Positions 1-10,651 of a DNA stretch of 64,000 bases are shown here, in pieces; position 1 is the first letter of the stretch; each line of letters opens with the position of its first letter. The notes under the pieces are model-generated. The model worked only from the letters and a program-made list of their open reading frames with translations. It was not told where the DNA came from and made no database searches. The position numbers were made by a program, and so were the translations under genes. Source of the DNA: Triticum aestivum (Eukaryota > Streptophyta > Magnoliopsida > Poales > Poaceae); NCBI RefSeq assembly GCF_018294505.1, contig NC_057807.1:142962461-143026460 (forward strand), written 5' to 3'.

Positions 1-1552
1 ATATGAATCAATGGCACTTCTTTACATGTCTGCTAAAATTTCCCATTAAGATAAGTTGGTTCTTTTCGTTAGAAATGCAACTGTCCTGGTCCGCCTACTC
101 TCCCGTGCCCAAAGTAATGTCGTATTTAACGGTTGTCATAGTTAATCCTAATGCCCACACTAATATCTAGCAATGCCACTACTTTAGAAATTGCTACTGT
201 CCTTGTAGGATTGCCATTCAGATAAGGAACATGCTTCTTTTCATTTGATGCATGTTTCATCACTTGTTAGTCACCCTCCTTTCCACCTTTTTGTGCAAAC
301 AGAGATATACATTTCACGCTCGATCTTAGTTGAACTACACAAATGATATCCAAATTATAGTTGAGCATTCCAGGAGCTTCACAACCAACCTTGATGTTGC
401 TCAATTTTATTGCAACTAATTAAGAAGAAGCTCTGTGGGTTTCGTTTTTTGATGGAAATGGAACCGGGGCTGGAGCCCTTTTCTATAAAAAATTGAAGAA
501 GAAGCTGCTAGCTCATGGGACATTGCTTCATTTTAGGTGAATTGCACCAAAAGGTCCCATGAATTGAATCATCCATGTTGGTGACTGAAAGAGCCAGCTT
601 CAGCATCCCAGTCTAAGCACCCCCCGCCTCCATCCTTGCGACGCACGGTACACCTCGTTTGCCACCTGCTCGACCCTAGTGTCACTGATAAAATGAAGTA
701 ATAATACAGTTAAAATAGAGCGAGTGTCATCTCTATCATTTCTTTCCAATGTAGATAAAGAAAGTGCTTCTCTTTGTTAAAGTATGTTTCATCAACTAGT
801 CCCATTGTTAATGTTTAAGCGTTTCTGCAAACTGGGGTGCTTAATTTTAGTTGATATGTACAAAAATAGAGATTTGAATGTCTCAAGGCGCCTCCTTGTA
901 GTACCGATGTACACTGATGTTCATCACTGGCAGAAGGTGTATCTGGGAAACTTGGGACAATGTCCAGTAGGAGGCGTACCATATGAGGCGTCGCAGGGCC
1001 CATCTCGCCCTCGCAGCATGGCATACTATGATACTATCGCAATATTTTCTTCTATTTATTTTGTGTGTTTCATCCACTAGTGCCACTATAATGTAATCAT
1101 GCTTTTTCATTATCTATGCAAACAGGGTTATTCAGCTGCATTTTGGTGGAACTGCACAAATGTACGTATGGAACCGACATATATGCAGAGTGCGAGGTGT
1201 ACCAAGTAAAAATTACCGACACCAACCATGCTGCATGCACGCATTGGCATCCACCACCACCAGTGGGATGTGTGGCACTCTTTGTGGATGGATCTTTCTC
1301 GGCAGCAAATCCTCTAACCAAATACTAGTAGCTTATATTGGCAGTTTTCTGGGGAGTACTCTTTTCTGAAAGAAGCGCCAATCTATTTTTCTTTATTTGT
1401 ACATTGTGTCACAACTTTGACCCAAAGGTCCAGAGCTATTTTAGGGTGATTGGCGTAGTACTCGGAGACTGATTGTAAGCATGATTTTCATTAGCTGTCA
1501 CACTGATTGTAAGCATGAGCAGGTGGAAGATTAGGTTAGTGTGAGGCTTACC
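1..1552. other. Left-edge intergenic DNA, no gene recognised
   Basis: The open frames here are short (under 100 codons), lie on both strands and overlap each other, and none shows a domain or a conserved low-complexity pattern. The recognisable content is three diverged direct copies of a dispersed ~100-bp repeat (described separately) and a short direct repeat (ctgattgtaagcatga, near 1,470 and 1,505). It is probably old transposon or intergenic DNA. A small non-coding gene cannot be excluded from sequence alone. Confidence 0.5.
240..1166 (+). repeat. Three diverged copies of a ~100-bp dispersed repeat
   Basis: Copies lie near 240-350, 783-870 and 1,068-1,166. Each starts with a tgtttcatc-like block followed by actagt and ccacta-type sequence. 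Each then has a block like tgcaaacaggg and ends in attttagtggaactgcacaaatg-like sequence, with variation. The same order of blocks recurs in the opposite orientation near 14,010-14,111 and again around 14,226-14,375, so this is a repeat family and not a chance motif. I do not recognise the family. No terminal inverted repeats or target duplications are evident at individual copies. Confidence 0.5.
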
Positions 1553-2263
1553 TTAAACCTTACCGCCGCCGTTGAGGCGAGGCGAGCGTCGAGGGAACCG
1601 TGGAGAACGGTGGGGAAGCGATGTCGCGCCATCCGGCCTCCTCTTGCAGTGGGAGAACGAATACTCTTGTGGCTCCGGCTGGCTCTGCACCCTCATGAAC
1701 GGCACACCATAATCGATTGATTCATTATCCTCTGGGTGCTCGACCTTCAACCTGTACGCCCACCACCTCCGTCTGACTGTCGCCTCGGGCGAATCTGTCT
1801 GCTCCATTGCCCAGAGGAGATACTCGATGAACTCGGAGGACTGCGGCGTGACTGCCGCCGAGGAGTACATGTACATCGCCGCCCTCATCGCCGCCGTCTC
1901 GTTCTTTCGCATACATTGCCACATGGCCTACACCGTCCTTGAAATCTCCCACTCATTGTCAAACCAACTAAGGATCTCCTTCAACTTGGCTAACTTTGCC
2001 TGATCGCCATCGGCAATCTGCCTGATTCGCTGCTGCATCCTCTCCATAGATGTCCTTCTGAGTGGTCCGGTGCTAGCTTTGGAAGATGGGAGGAGAGATG
2101 GTGGTCTTGCAACAGAGAAGAGGGAGAGGCGAGACGGTGGTTTTGGAATGGAGATGATGGAGAGGAGAGGAGGTGGTTTTGCAATGGAGAAGATCGGAAG
2201 AGGGAGAGGCGAGACGGTGGTTTTGGAATGGAGATGATGGAGACGAGAGGAGGTGGTTTTCAA
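1553..2263 (-). pseudogene. Grass-type small protein, copy 1, broken by an in-frame TAG
   Basis: Reading leftwards, a Pro/Ser-rich repetitive N-terminus leads to a start-like Met at 2,047 (MERMQQR). A block IADGDQAKLAKLKEILSWFD follows, then an in-frame TAG at about 1,928-1,930. The same frame then continues to 1,553 with a block containing LLWAMEQTDSP and RRRWWAY, and ends in a basic Arg/Ser/Pro tail. The protein at 2,921-3,397 on the other strand has the same blocks in the same order, so the two are paralogues arranged head to head. The stop reads as CAG to TAG by comparison of frames. I do not know the family: no catalytic motif or membrane segment is visible. The conserved central block is acidic and Trp-rich, and the tail could be a nuclear-localisation-like basic stretch (inference). 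Confidence 0.55.
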
Positions 2264-2360
2264 TGGAGAAGATCAGAAGAGGGAGAGGCGAGACGGTGGT
2301 TTTGGAATGGATATGATGGAGAGGAGAGGAGGTGGTTTTGCAATGAAGAATAGGGAGAGG
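2121..2360. repeat. Three tandem ~80-bp units
   Basis: The block agggagaggcgagacggtgg recurs at 2,121, 2,201 and 2,280, each time followed by a purine-rich ggaatggagatgatggagag-like sequence. The spacing is 80 and 79 bp. The array overlaps the Pro/Ser-rich N-terminal part of the minus-strand paralogue and so would encode the repeated KPP/SxxS pattern there. Confidence 0.75.
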
Positions 2361-2680
2361 AGCGTGCGGCAGCGATTTAGGATTGGGCGAGAGGGCCGGA
2401 GTGCTGTGACTGGATCAAAATCAAAATCAATTTACCCTTCAATTAAGAAAGCGACCCCACATTAACTAGTCTCCCTTTTATTCTGGGTCATAATTGACCG
2501 TGATTTTTGCACATAAAAAATATGTTATACGTTGCAATAATAATATAATTTGAAAGTACATTCAGATACGAACCAAATAATACAATTTTTGGTGACATGC
2601 ATTCACATTTTGTTTGTCAAATATAGTACGTGGTCAAACTTTGACCCAAAATACGCAAAACAACAAAAATATACTTCCAA

Positions 2681-2890
2681 GACCAGCGCCGCTCTTCCGC
2701 TCTTCTCCTCTTAAACCACCGGCGCTCCTCTCCTGTTCCAATCTAAATCCAGCGCCGCTCCTCTCCTCGTCCATTTCAAAACCACCGCCCCTCCTCTCTT
2801 GTTCCAGTCCAAAACCAGCGTCGCTCCTCTCCTGTTCTAATCCAAAACCAGCGCTGCTCCTCTCCTTTTCCATTCAAAAATCACCGCCGG
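2681..2890. repeat. Short tandem repeat upstream of the plus-strand paralogue
   Basis: A unit of roughly 33-36 bp built from gctcctctcctgttcc plus a aaaccagcgccgct-like half is repeated about five to six times with variation. One reading frame encodes a KPAxLLSCSxP-type repeat, similar in kind to the N-terminal repeat of the minus-strand paralogue. This suggests both genes began with such a segment and that in this copy it now lies out of frame with the main ORF. Confidence 0.6.
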
Positions 2891-2920
2891 CGAGTGAAGG
2901 TGCTGTGGAGAAGTAGATCA

Positions 2921-3397
2921 ATGGAGGAGTATAACCGATACGTGAGGATCGCAGACGGCGATCCTGTGAAGCTAGCTAGGATGTTGGAGATACAGTCTTG
3001 GTTTGACAACAAGGACCAACTAGCGGCGACGGCGACATCCATGGCCAAATATCTGCAACAGAGCGAAAAGGCGGCGATACTCCCGGAGGGAGTCCCGCCG
3101 GAGTACATAGAGCTGCTCCTCTGGGCCATGGAGCAAACAGATTCACCGAATCCAATCACGAGGGAGCGGTGGTGGGAGTATCGATCCCAGATGGAGCATC
3201 CACCAGAGATTGAAGGATCGAACATCTACAGGGTGCCGTTTGTGAGGGTGTCCTGCCAAAGCGATCCAGTGGAGTCTTCGTCGACCGAACCCAACTGCAA
3301 GAGGAGAAAAGCAGTTGGCCCGACGACGCTTCCCCACAATCGTCTCCCTCGCCGTTCACATCGTCTCACAGGGCGGCTGTATGCCGCCGAGGAATAG
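2921..3397 (+). CDS. Grass-type small protein, copy 2 (intact ORF, 158 aa)
   Basis: The first ATG is at 2,921 (MEEYNRYVRIADGD). The frame stays open for 158 codons to a TAG at 3,395. It contains the block IADGDPVKLARMLEIQSWFD near the N-terminus, LLWAMEQTDSP in the middle, an ERWWEYRSQMEHP block, and a basic tail with CKRRK and RLPRRSHRLTGR. The same blocks occur in order in the minus-strand ORF 1,553-2,263, which supports real coding descent. An upstream repeat-encoding frame (2,614-2,916) ends at a TAG just before this ATG and is in another phase, so a former N-terminal extension may have been lost. Function unknown. The basic tail could favour nuclear location (inference). Expression cannot be judged from the sequence. 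Confidence 0.5.
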   Translation: MEEYNRYVRIADGDPVKLARMLEIQSWFDNKDQLAATATSMAKYLQQSEKAAILPEGVPPEYIELLLWAMEQTDSPNPITRERWWEYRSQMEHPPEIEGSNIYRVPFVRVSCQSDPVESSSTEPNCKRRKAVGPTTLPHNRLPRRSHRLTGRLYAAEE

Positions 3398-4775
3398 GAG
3401 GGGGCTGCCCCCCCCAGCCCAATAGTCGAGCAGGTTGTGAATTGTCAGGAGGAGCTTAGGGTTGTCAGTATTTGCAGGTTGTGAATTGTGTTTTGTGTTG
3501 TGTATATTGAGAGTACTTTCAGATATGAATGTCTTTTGAATTTCAGATTTGTAGTATTGAGCATATGAAGTATTTTATGAATTCTAGATATCTATCTTTA
3601 GCACTTAAAAAATGTAGTTTCATAGGAGTATAAAAGTGCAGACAATGTGATTCTCAGAGAAGAAACTGCAAGTTTCAGTTTCAGATAAGAAACTGCAAGT
3701 TAAGTTTCAGATAAGAAACTGCAACTTTCAGAGGCAGAGCATTTATATTAACACGGCCTTTTCAAACAGGGTTAACATCATGTTGGAAGTTTTATTCATG
3801 GTCGAAAATGGAACTACCAGCCAGCTAACATCATGCTGATCAACATTCATGCATAGCACATCTTCATATGATGCACAGTCAAAATGCCCACACAATGTCG
3901 AGTGTGCGAAACACAGAGAAAACGAGGGACGAAGTTTTGGCAAGTGTTGGACGTGGTTTTGGGCTGCCCCATCTAGGCTTTCACTTTTAACATGCGCAGC
4001 CCACGACCTCGGATGGGAGGTCCATAGGCCTGTTTGTATTTTCTTAGGGCCATCATGTATCTACCGGCCTATAGACCTCCCATCTGAGGTTTTATTTTTG
4101 GCAGCCCAATTTATCTATTTTTTTGAAGAAAATGCAGAGGTCTGTTCTATTTTTCTATATAAGAATAGGAATGCCAGGTCCAACTTATGTTTCCCTTCTA
4201 ACTATATTATATATATTTAAATTATTTTATATGTTATTATATATTATTTTTATTGTCATCATATATTTAACAGATACTTACATATGTAAGAAAACAATAT
4301 CCCACATCTTATTAACTTGTAAAAATAATTTCTTCACAAATAAAATCCTGGATTGTTTTGGCACGAAAATCCTTGTGATTGTGTACAAAAGCTTGGTAAG
4401 ATTTAAGGACGAATGTAATAATATCACTTATTATTTAAATATATTTATAACAAAATGCTCAACCCCTTTTTATTTTTTGATAGCATTGCTGGCCCAACCC
4501 AACATTATAATTAGAATCAGCCCAGCAAAATCATGTTTTTTGAGAAAGTGCAAATGGCCTGTAATCTTTTAGGAAATAAAATAAATGGGCTGCATGGACG
4601 CTACATTATTTGTTCGCCCAGCCCAGCTAATGGTTGTAATTCAAAAAAAGATCAAATTGACCGTAAATTCTACCGCGCAAAAAAAGACTGTAAATTCTGA
4701 AAAAATGGGTTGAATACGTGCCACATTTTTGGAGCTGAAATGTGGGCCAATAGGTCGAAGCCAACGCAAGTCGTT
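3398..4775. other. AT-rich intergenic stretch with hairpin
   Basis: No coding region is supported. The stretch includes a short repeat of agataagaaactgcaa (near 3,660-3,735), a strong hairpin at 4,006-4,090 (listed separately) and a very AT-rich block at 4,190-4,450. Confidence 0.5.
4006..4090. repeat. Inverted repeat, 25-bp arms, 35-bp loop
   Basis: The arm at 4,006-4,030 (begins acctcggatgggagg) pairs with 4,066-4,090 (begins ggcctatagacctccc) at 23 of 25 positions. Weaker pairing continues outward through a ttgggctgcc-like block on each side. It may be the core of a small foldback element. No target duplication is evident. Confidence 0.7.
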
Positions 4776-6057
4776 GTCAATTTAGTCAACAAATGATTCT
4801 GACATGTTAGCCGTTGGATTTACATCCAACGACCGGCATCCATCTTCAATCTCTCGTCTTCTTCCTCCAGCGCCGCTGGGACCACCTCCCGCCTCTTGCT
4901 GCTAACAGCTCTACTTAGCACGCTTCGCTATGAAGCGCTACTCCACCGTTGGCCAGGCCATCCCTCCACCCCTCCACACCTCCTGTTCTTCTCCACCGAT
5001 TGCCGAACCACACCGCACTAGAACCAGTTAACCCTCGTACACCTCTCCGTCTGCGACTCTACTCCCGCGTCTTCCCATCTCCAGCTCGTTGCTGTCCGGG
5101 GCCTCGTCGTTGTCCACCACCTTGGCTGCGCTTGGCGCGGCGTGGTCAACATGGTCAACGAACGACACCATCGGAAGTAGACTGTGCGTGGAGAGGCTGA
5201 CAGCTGGGTCCACGGCCGCACACAAGGAAATGCCTCCTTATTACGCGCAAAATAATGATTCCTCCACCTGACATCTGGGACCCACCGGAAGGGCCTCTAT
5301 ATTTCGCGAACAAAACGTGCCCCCCCGCTGACATGTCGGACCCACCATCTATCTTCGCACGCAAGGAAGTGCCTCCTTATTACGCACAAAAAAATGAATA
5401 CTCCCCCTGCCAATTGGAACCCAACATAGTGGGAGGCTAACTTGTGGTCCTACCAAGTTGACGGGGACGGAGGGCTTTGTCAACTTAGTCAATATGAGCG
5501 ATTCTAGCTCCTGTTACCGTACGATGTTCATCCAACGGCCGTAGTGCTTCTTCATCCTCTGGTCTTCTTGCTCCAGCCGCCCAAACCAGCGCCGGTCGTG
5601 CCGCGTGCTCCTGCCTCCCATGGCCGGCTGTGATACCGCGGAGGCCTCACCGCCCCCTACTACTGCCACCGCTGGCCAGGCCATCCCTCTACTCACCCAC
5701 AACCCCTGTTATTCTGCGGCGACAGCAGCCTCACACCGCAGCCGAACTAGTGAACCCTCGTACTCCTCTTCGTGTGGGCATCCACTGATGCGTCTTCCCC
5801 GGCTCCGAGTCGTCCCCTTCCTAGGCCTCGCCGTCGTCCACCACCGTGGTGCTCTCAGCGCGACATGGTCAACGTGGTCAAGGAATGACTTCCATCGGAC
5901 GTGGACTGTACGTGGAGAGGCTAACAGCTGGGTCCACGGCCGCAGCAAGGAAGTGCCTCCTTACTACGCGCAAAATAATGATTCCTCCACCTGACAGCGG
6001 GGACCCAGCGGACGGGCCACCGTATTTCATGAAAAAAACATTTCCCCCTGACTGCTA
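4776..6057. repeat. Two tandem ~0.7-kb modules in the CACTA end
   Basis: The first module starts at gtcaatttagtcaac (4,776) and the second at gtcaacttagtcaa (5,479), about 703 bp later. Both run through the same landmarks: ggccaggccatccctc, a gtggtcaa block, agctgggtccacggccgc, and tacgcgcaaaataatgattc. The copies are clearly diverged but collinear, so the duplication is old. Confidence 0.8.
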
Positions 6058-6340
6058 GGACCCACCAGCTACATCTTCGCATGCAAGGAAGTGCGTCCGG
6101 GCAAAAAAAAATGATTCAGCCCCCTGACTGCCGGGACCCACCAGCTGCATCTTCGCACGCAAGGAAGTGCGTCCGGGCAAAATAAAAACGATTCGCCCCC
6201 CTGACTGTTGGGACCCACCAGCTACATCTTTGCACACGAAGGAAGTGCGTCCGAGCAAAAAAATTATGATTGGCCCCTCTGACTGCTGGGACCCACCAGC
6301 TACATTTTCACACGCAAGGAAGTGCCTGACAGTCGGGACC
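6058..6340. repeat. Four tandem ~77-bp units
   Basis: The unit begins ggacccaccagctacatctt and includes cacgcaaggaagtgcgtccg. Starts are near 6,058, 6,134, 6,211 and 6,289. It is part of the CACTA subterminal region, and related single units also appear in the two larger modules to the left. Confidence 0.8.
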
Positions 6341-6719
6341 CACCTGGTCAAAGCGTACGTAGCGTTGTCATTCTGGTCGTGAATGTGTACGTACATACTA
6401 GTCATTGTAGAGGCGCGCACGTGTCGTAGTAGAGGCGCGCACGTAGCATGTACACGTACATACAGCGGCCATGGTGCAAGAAAGAAAATACGGACACGTA
6501 CATACGGGCAGGGTCTCGAACGCCTACTCGCGCATATGTACGGCGAGGGCTCGTGTACATGGCTGGGTCGAAACGGAGAAACAGCGTCGTCGTCGTGTTC
6601 ATGGGGAGGCAACAGAATGCGTTGTGTTCACGGGGAGGCAACGGAATGCGTCGTGTTCATCGGGAGGCAACGAAACGCGTGGGAGCCAACTGGCTTGGAC
6701 GGAATAGGCGATGGAAACG

Positions 6720-7375
6720 AGGCCTGGCGTACTGCAGAACGGAGGAAACGGCGTTGCGTTCGACCGACCATGTTTGAAACGGGGTCCTGTTGATTGGGAG
6801 GGGTCTGGCGTACCTCAAAACGGAGGAAACAGACCTCCTACGGTCGAAACGGGGGTGTTGTTGATCGGGAGGGGTGTGGCGTACCGCAAAACGGACGAAA
6901 CGGACCTCCTATGGTCGAAACGGGGGTCCTGTTGATCGGGAGTGGTGTGGCGTACCGCAAAACTGAGGAAACGGACTTGTGTTGGAGCGCTACGATCGAT
7001 ACGGGGGTCCTGTTCATCGGGAGCGGTGTGGCGTACCGCAAAACAGGACTCCGCGGGATACTGTTCATCTCCACCGTCGACCTCCTCCAGCCTCCACGGG
7101 CTACCGTCGACCTCCTCCAGCCTCCACGAGCTCCTATTCATTCAGCCTCCACCGTGCTCTACTCCACCGGCTACTGTTCATCCACCCTCCACGGGCACCC
7201 CTCCACCATCTACTGTTCATCCATCCCTCCACACCACGGGGTCCTGTTCAACCACCCCTACACGGCCACCCCTCCACCATCTACTGTTCATCCAGCCCTC
7301 CACACCATGGCGTCCTGTTCATCCAGAAGCAACACCACCACTCACTGTTCATCCAAACACCCCCCGCAACGCTAA
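6720..7375. repeat. Tandem units of 71-81 bp, then Pro-codon-like CT-rich repeats
   Basis: The phrase ggcgtaccgcaaaacgg (with variants) recurs near 6,726, 6,807, 6,878, 6,949 and 7,030. Each is preceded by a gaaacgggggtcctgttgatc-like block. From 7,070 the sequence changes to a second array built on ctactgttcatcca and cctccacgggcaccc. Long open frames in this array are a by-product of the periodicity and are not genes. Confidence 0.75.
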
Positions 7376-7379
7376 CTGT

Positions 7380-7560
7380 TCGTCCAATCGATCGGCTTCA
7401 GTTAGCAGCAGTAGCGAAGGAATCGCTCGATCGGGTTCAGTTAACAGCCATCGATCGATCGCTCGGGTTCAGTAACGCGTAGCCTGTAGTGCAATCGCTC
7501 GGGTTTAGTTAGAGCCCAACGCCTCGCTCGGGTTCAGTTAGAGCCAATGCCTCGCACACA
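7380..7560. repeat. Short motif array gctcgggttcagtta
   Basis: The motif tcgctcgggttcagttagag, with variants, occurs about five times in 180 bp, intermixed with atcgatcgatcg. It lies close to the CACTA terminus. In CACTA transposons such subterminal motifs are usually transposase-binding sites; that role is assumed here from the element class. Confidence 0.6.
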
Positions 7561-7890
7561 CGCGCGTACCTGTACGAGAGAAACACGCATCGCTCGGCCC
7601 CGACCTCCCACCGTAACCGGCAACTCCCTTAAATTTTCCTCCCCCTCGCTTCTACCACGGTTTTTTCCGTCATGGACGGCCCAAAGAATGTCATGCAGCT
7701 GCGTCTCCAGCCCGCCCAGGACGAAAAGCCCATTTCTTGTCATGATTTTTTTGTCATAGAAGAAGGATCCCACCACATCTATGATGATATCGGGTTTTGT
7801 CACAATTATCTTCATAGAAGTGTCATATGTATGACAGAAATTTTTTTTGTTCGGCCCAAAATGTCACGGATGTGTCTTTTTTTTGTAGTG

Positions 7891-8890
7891 AAGTTCTTCT
7901 CGTGTACCATGTGGGCACTAGAAGCTCCCTCAGCGACCCGAGCACGTGTGTCTTTTGCTCTCACCTTCTCCTCAAAATTAAGAGTGCTAATGAGATCCAA
8001 AACAGAAAACTCATGTCTCTTGTTTTTCAGAGAAGTAGCAAAATCTTTCCACGAAGGTGGAAGCTTGGCAATGATGGTGCCAGCAACAAATTTGTCCGAC
8101 AACACACACTTAAAGTACTCAAGTTCCTTAGAGAGTGACTGTATCTCATGAGTCTGCTGAACAACAGAGCGCTCATCAGTCATCTTGTAGTCAATGAATT
8201 GCTCCATGACATAAACCTCGTTGCCAGCGCCCAAGGGCCCAAACATGGCCTCGAGCACAGCCCACATGTCTTTGCCGCTGTCAAACGACATATATGAATC
8301 CACAATGGAATCGTCAAGAACACTCAGCAGGGCGGCTTTGAAGAGGGTATCCATGTTCTGAAAAGCTTCCTGCTGTGTAGGATTAAGATCACCCTCAGGC
8401 TTACCCTTAGTGGCCCCACCTTTTATATTGCACCCCCTTAAAAGTAGGTGGCTTCAAAAGCGCAGCAAAACCACTCGGAGTAAATTGCCTGTAATCAGGT
8501 TTTTGGATTGGATTGTTGAATATATGAGCAATTTAGTATGAGATTTAATCCAAATCAGCAGCAAATAGATCATCACGACAATTGCGAACATCAAAGTAAT
8601 GATGCGGACTAAACCAGGAGGACAGAATCACATACTGTACAGCGGGAGCAGAACCGATGTGGTTGATGTTGTCACTCATTTTGTTGATGAAGAGGTTACC
8701 GAGGTCGGGGAAGAAGGCTGTCGTTGAGGAAGTCATCGCTGGCAGCAGTCACAGGAGTGTGCTCCCCAAAAACCTGATCGCCCCTCTCCCGTACAGGATC
8801 ACGAAAGGCGGGGTTCGGAGGACTGCTGTCCCTTCTCACGGTGCACGCCAAAAGGAGGGCTGGAGAAGAATTGCGTGGCTGCACTAAGAT
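7891..8890 (-). pseudogene. Copia-type retrotransposon gag remnant
   Basis: Reading leftwards from about 8,450, the frame encodes KPEGDLNPTQQEAFQNMDTL, then SYMSFDSGKDMWAVLEAMFG and KLPPSWKDFATSLKNKRHEF, and later SSAHMVHEKNF. This is the UBN2-type gag pattern of plant Copia elements (family knowledge). Upstream, another frame carries GFAALLKPPTFKGVQYKRW and stops near 8,418, where it should have continued into the downstream block. An internal deletion with a frameshift therefore removed part of gag at about 8,412-8,420. The gene is cut at 7,890 by the CACTA end, so the rest of gag and pol are absent from the window. Confidence 0.75.
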
Positions 8891-10486
8891 CTGGCTTGGT
8901 CCAAAACCATATGATACAATGGCTGCTAGGGTGGAGCATGTCAGGTCGGTCGTGCGACTATAATAGTAGGCCTTTGGCCCCCAAACCCCACGTCTAAGTC
9001 AATAATAGCCCCACCAAGGTTTATCTAAAAAAAGGAGTAATCAAGGCATCCGTTAGTCCCTTTAGTATAAATACTATATCATTAATAATGGCCCCACCTT
9101 TTGTCTCACAAAGTATGTTGGAGTACAACCGGCTACACGTTCACAATCCGCTTCTCTTCTCTCTCCTCTTCCCTCTCCTTCAACTAAGCACAAATACTAT
9201 ATTTAAGTCCTTATAGCCTGCTTATGTCATCTAATTGTAGTACTTGCTCTAAAGTTACTCTCCACTGTGTAGTCTGAAATGACGGGTGTGCAGCGGGCGG
9301 TGCCCTCGGTCGGCGCGCCGCTTCAACGGCGGAAGCAGTGAGAGGTCGCGTCGCCCTAACTTGCCATCAATGTGGAGCGGCGGGCTCAGCTGGCGCTGAG
9401 CGGGAAGCGCGCATGGGAGGGGGGAGGGGTTTTTGTTGGGCCAATAAGGTGAGAAGCCAACTTGGGATCGGTCCAAAGTTTTTTTGAGTGGGTTAGATAC
9501 ATCTAACCCAAACTCCCTCCCTATTTGGATATTTTTGGGTTAGTTGAGTCCAAACTAACCCAAACTAACTCTAACTCTCGGATCCAAACAGGGCCATCAT
9601 GTGCTCCCATACTCTGCATATGACACTAGTCTATGTTACTACTCCCTCCTTCTCGGTTTATAGAGATGTTTAGAGTAACATAGTAATATGTTACAGTATA
9701 AGTTACTCCCCACTATGACCAGCCTTGGCCTCTCCCAGTGCTCCACCATGTATAGCTGCAAAGCCTGCCACGTAGGCATAAAATATGATGTGGCACCAAT
9801 AAACTAAGCACCTATGCATTGAAGACTTGAGTTACTAAGCCATTTAATGCACTTAGCACACATCTAAGCACTTACTAGCACAACCTTGACCGTGGACCTT
9901 GATGGTGTACGTCACCTTGTGTCTCATAATTTCCTCGTCATCATCTGAGTCCTAGAAGATCTCACCCACATCATCATTAGCATGCAGCCGCCTTGATAGA
10001 CAACGTGCGCAGAAGGAATAGAGGTGACTGGGTACGCACCACCACCACGTCGTGGGCACTCCATACGTGCTCGTGTGTGTGCAACATGCGTGTTTTTCCA
10101 TCGATGATAGCTCTAAGGGCGAGGCTGCGGTCGTCTTCATCTCCGACTAGTATTTGAGCAAGGACGGCAAAGAGGTGCTGCAAGAGATGCGTATGCGCCG
10201 TTGCGTGCGAGCTTCGCCGTAGCACGACGAACCGGACATCACCGCAGATGGCGCACGCCTCCATGCAGCCGAGTGTGTGCGCATGCATGTGTTATTCACG
10301 TGCATTCTGCGACTGAGCGTGTGTGCATGCACGTGTTGTGTACGTGCGTTGTGTGCTCCATGCTCTGCGCGTATGTGCATGAGTTGGATCGGATGGAGTT
10401 AGCGCGTTGGCTTGTGTACATGCGTGGCTGCATGCGTCCTGTAGATGCATGGCTTGTTGTGTGGTTATCAATAGTTCAATATAAAC
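8891..10486. other. Intergenic DNA with MITE-like scraps
   Basis: No coding sequence is supported. Visible elements are an 8-bp-arm palindrome (gggttagatacatctaaccc, 9,490-9,509), and a stretch at about 9,610-9,727 where a Stowaway-like start (ctccctccttctcgg) sits between a gttactac block and gttactccccactatgaccagcc. That arrangement suggests nested, truncated MITEs. From 9,950 to 10,440 the DNA is rich in alternating gt/ca with gtgtgtgcatgcacgtg-like phrases. Confidence 0.4.
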
Positions 10487-10488
10487 TA

Positions 10489-10649
10489 CTCCCTCCGTTC
10501 CTAAATATAAGTCTTTCTAGCCATTTCAAATAGACTACAACATACGGATGTATGTAGACATATTTTAGAGTGTAGATTCACTCATTTTGTTTCGTATGTA
10601 GTCCCTTATTGAAATCTCTAAAAAGACTTATATTTGGGAACGAAGGGAG
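10489..10649. mobile_element. Stowaway MITE (Tc1/Mariner type)
   Basis: The element runs from ctccctccgttcctaaatat to a matching inverted end (...gaacgaagggag). It is 161 bp and flanked on both sides by the TA target duplication (10,487-10,488 and 10,650-10,651). Inside, tagagtgtagattcactcat is the well-known core of a common wheat Stowaway family (Athos/Icarus type; the exact family name is from memory). Confidence 0.9.
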
Positions 10650-10651
10650 TA

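Larger units (their letters stand above)
4776..7890. mobile_element. CACTA transposon, terminal region (one end only)
   Basis: The right border at 7,890 ends ...gtcttttttttgtagtg, the reverse complement of CACTACAAAAAAAAGAC, which is the classic CACTA terminus. Inside it lie subterminal motifs and four kinds of tandem modules down to about 4,776, as expected for the long repetitive ends of Triticeae CACTA elements. No transposase is visible and no second CACTAC terminus was found to the left, so the element is truncated, internally deleted or extends beyond the window. It interrupts a Copia gag gene at 7,890/7,891. The 3-bp target duplication would be aag, but only one side is available. Confidence 0.8.

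Noticed and set aside
6055..7482. Several open frames of 100-190 codons on both strands in the CACTA end
   Set aside because: They follow the period of tandem repeats whose unit length keeps frames open; the encoded repeats have no independent support.
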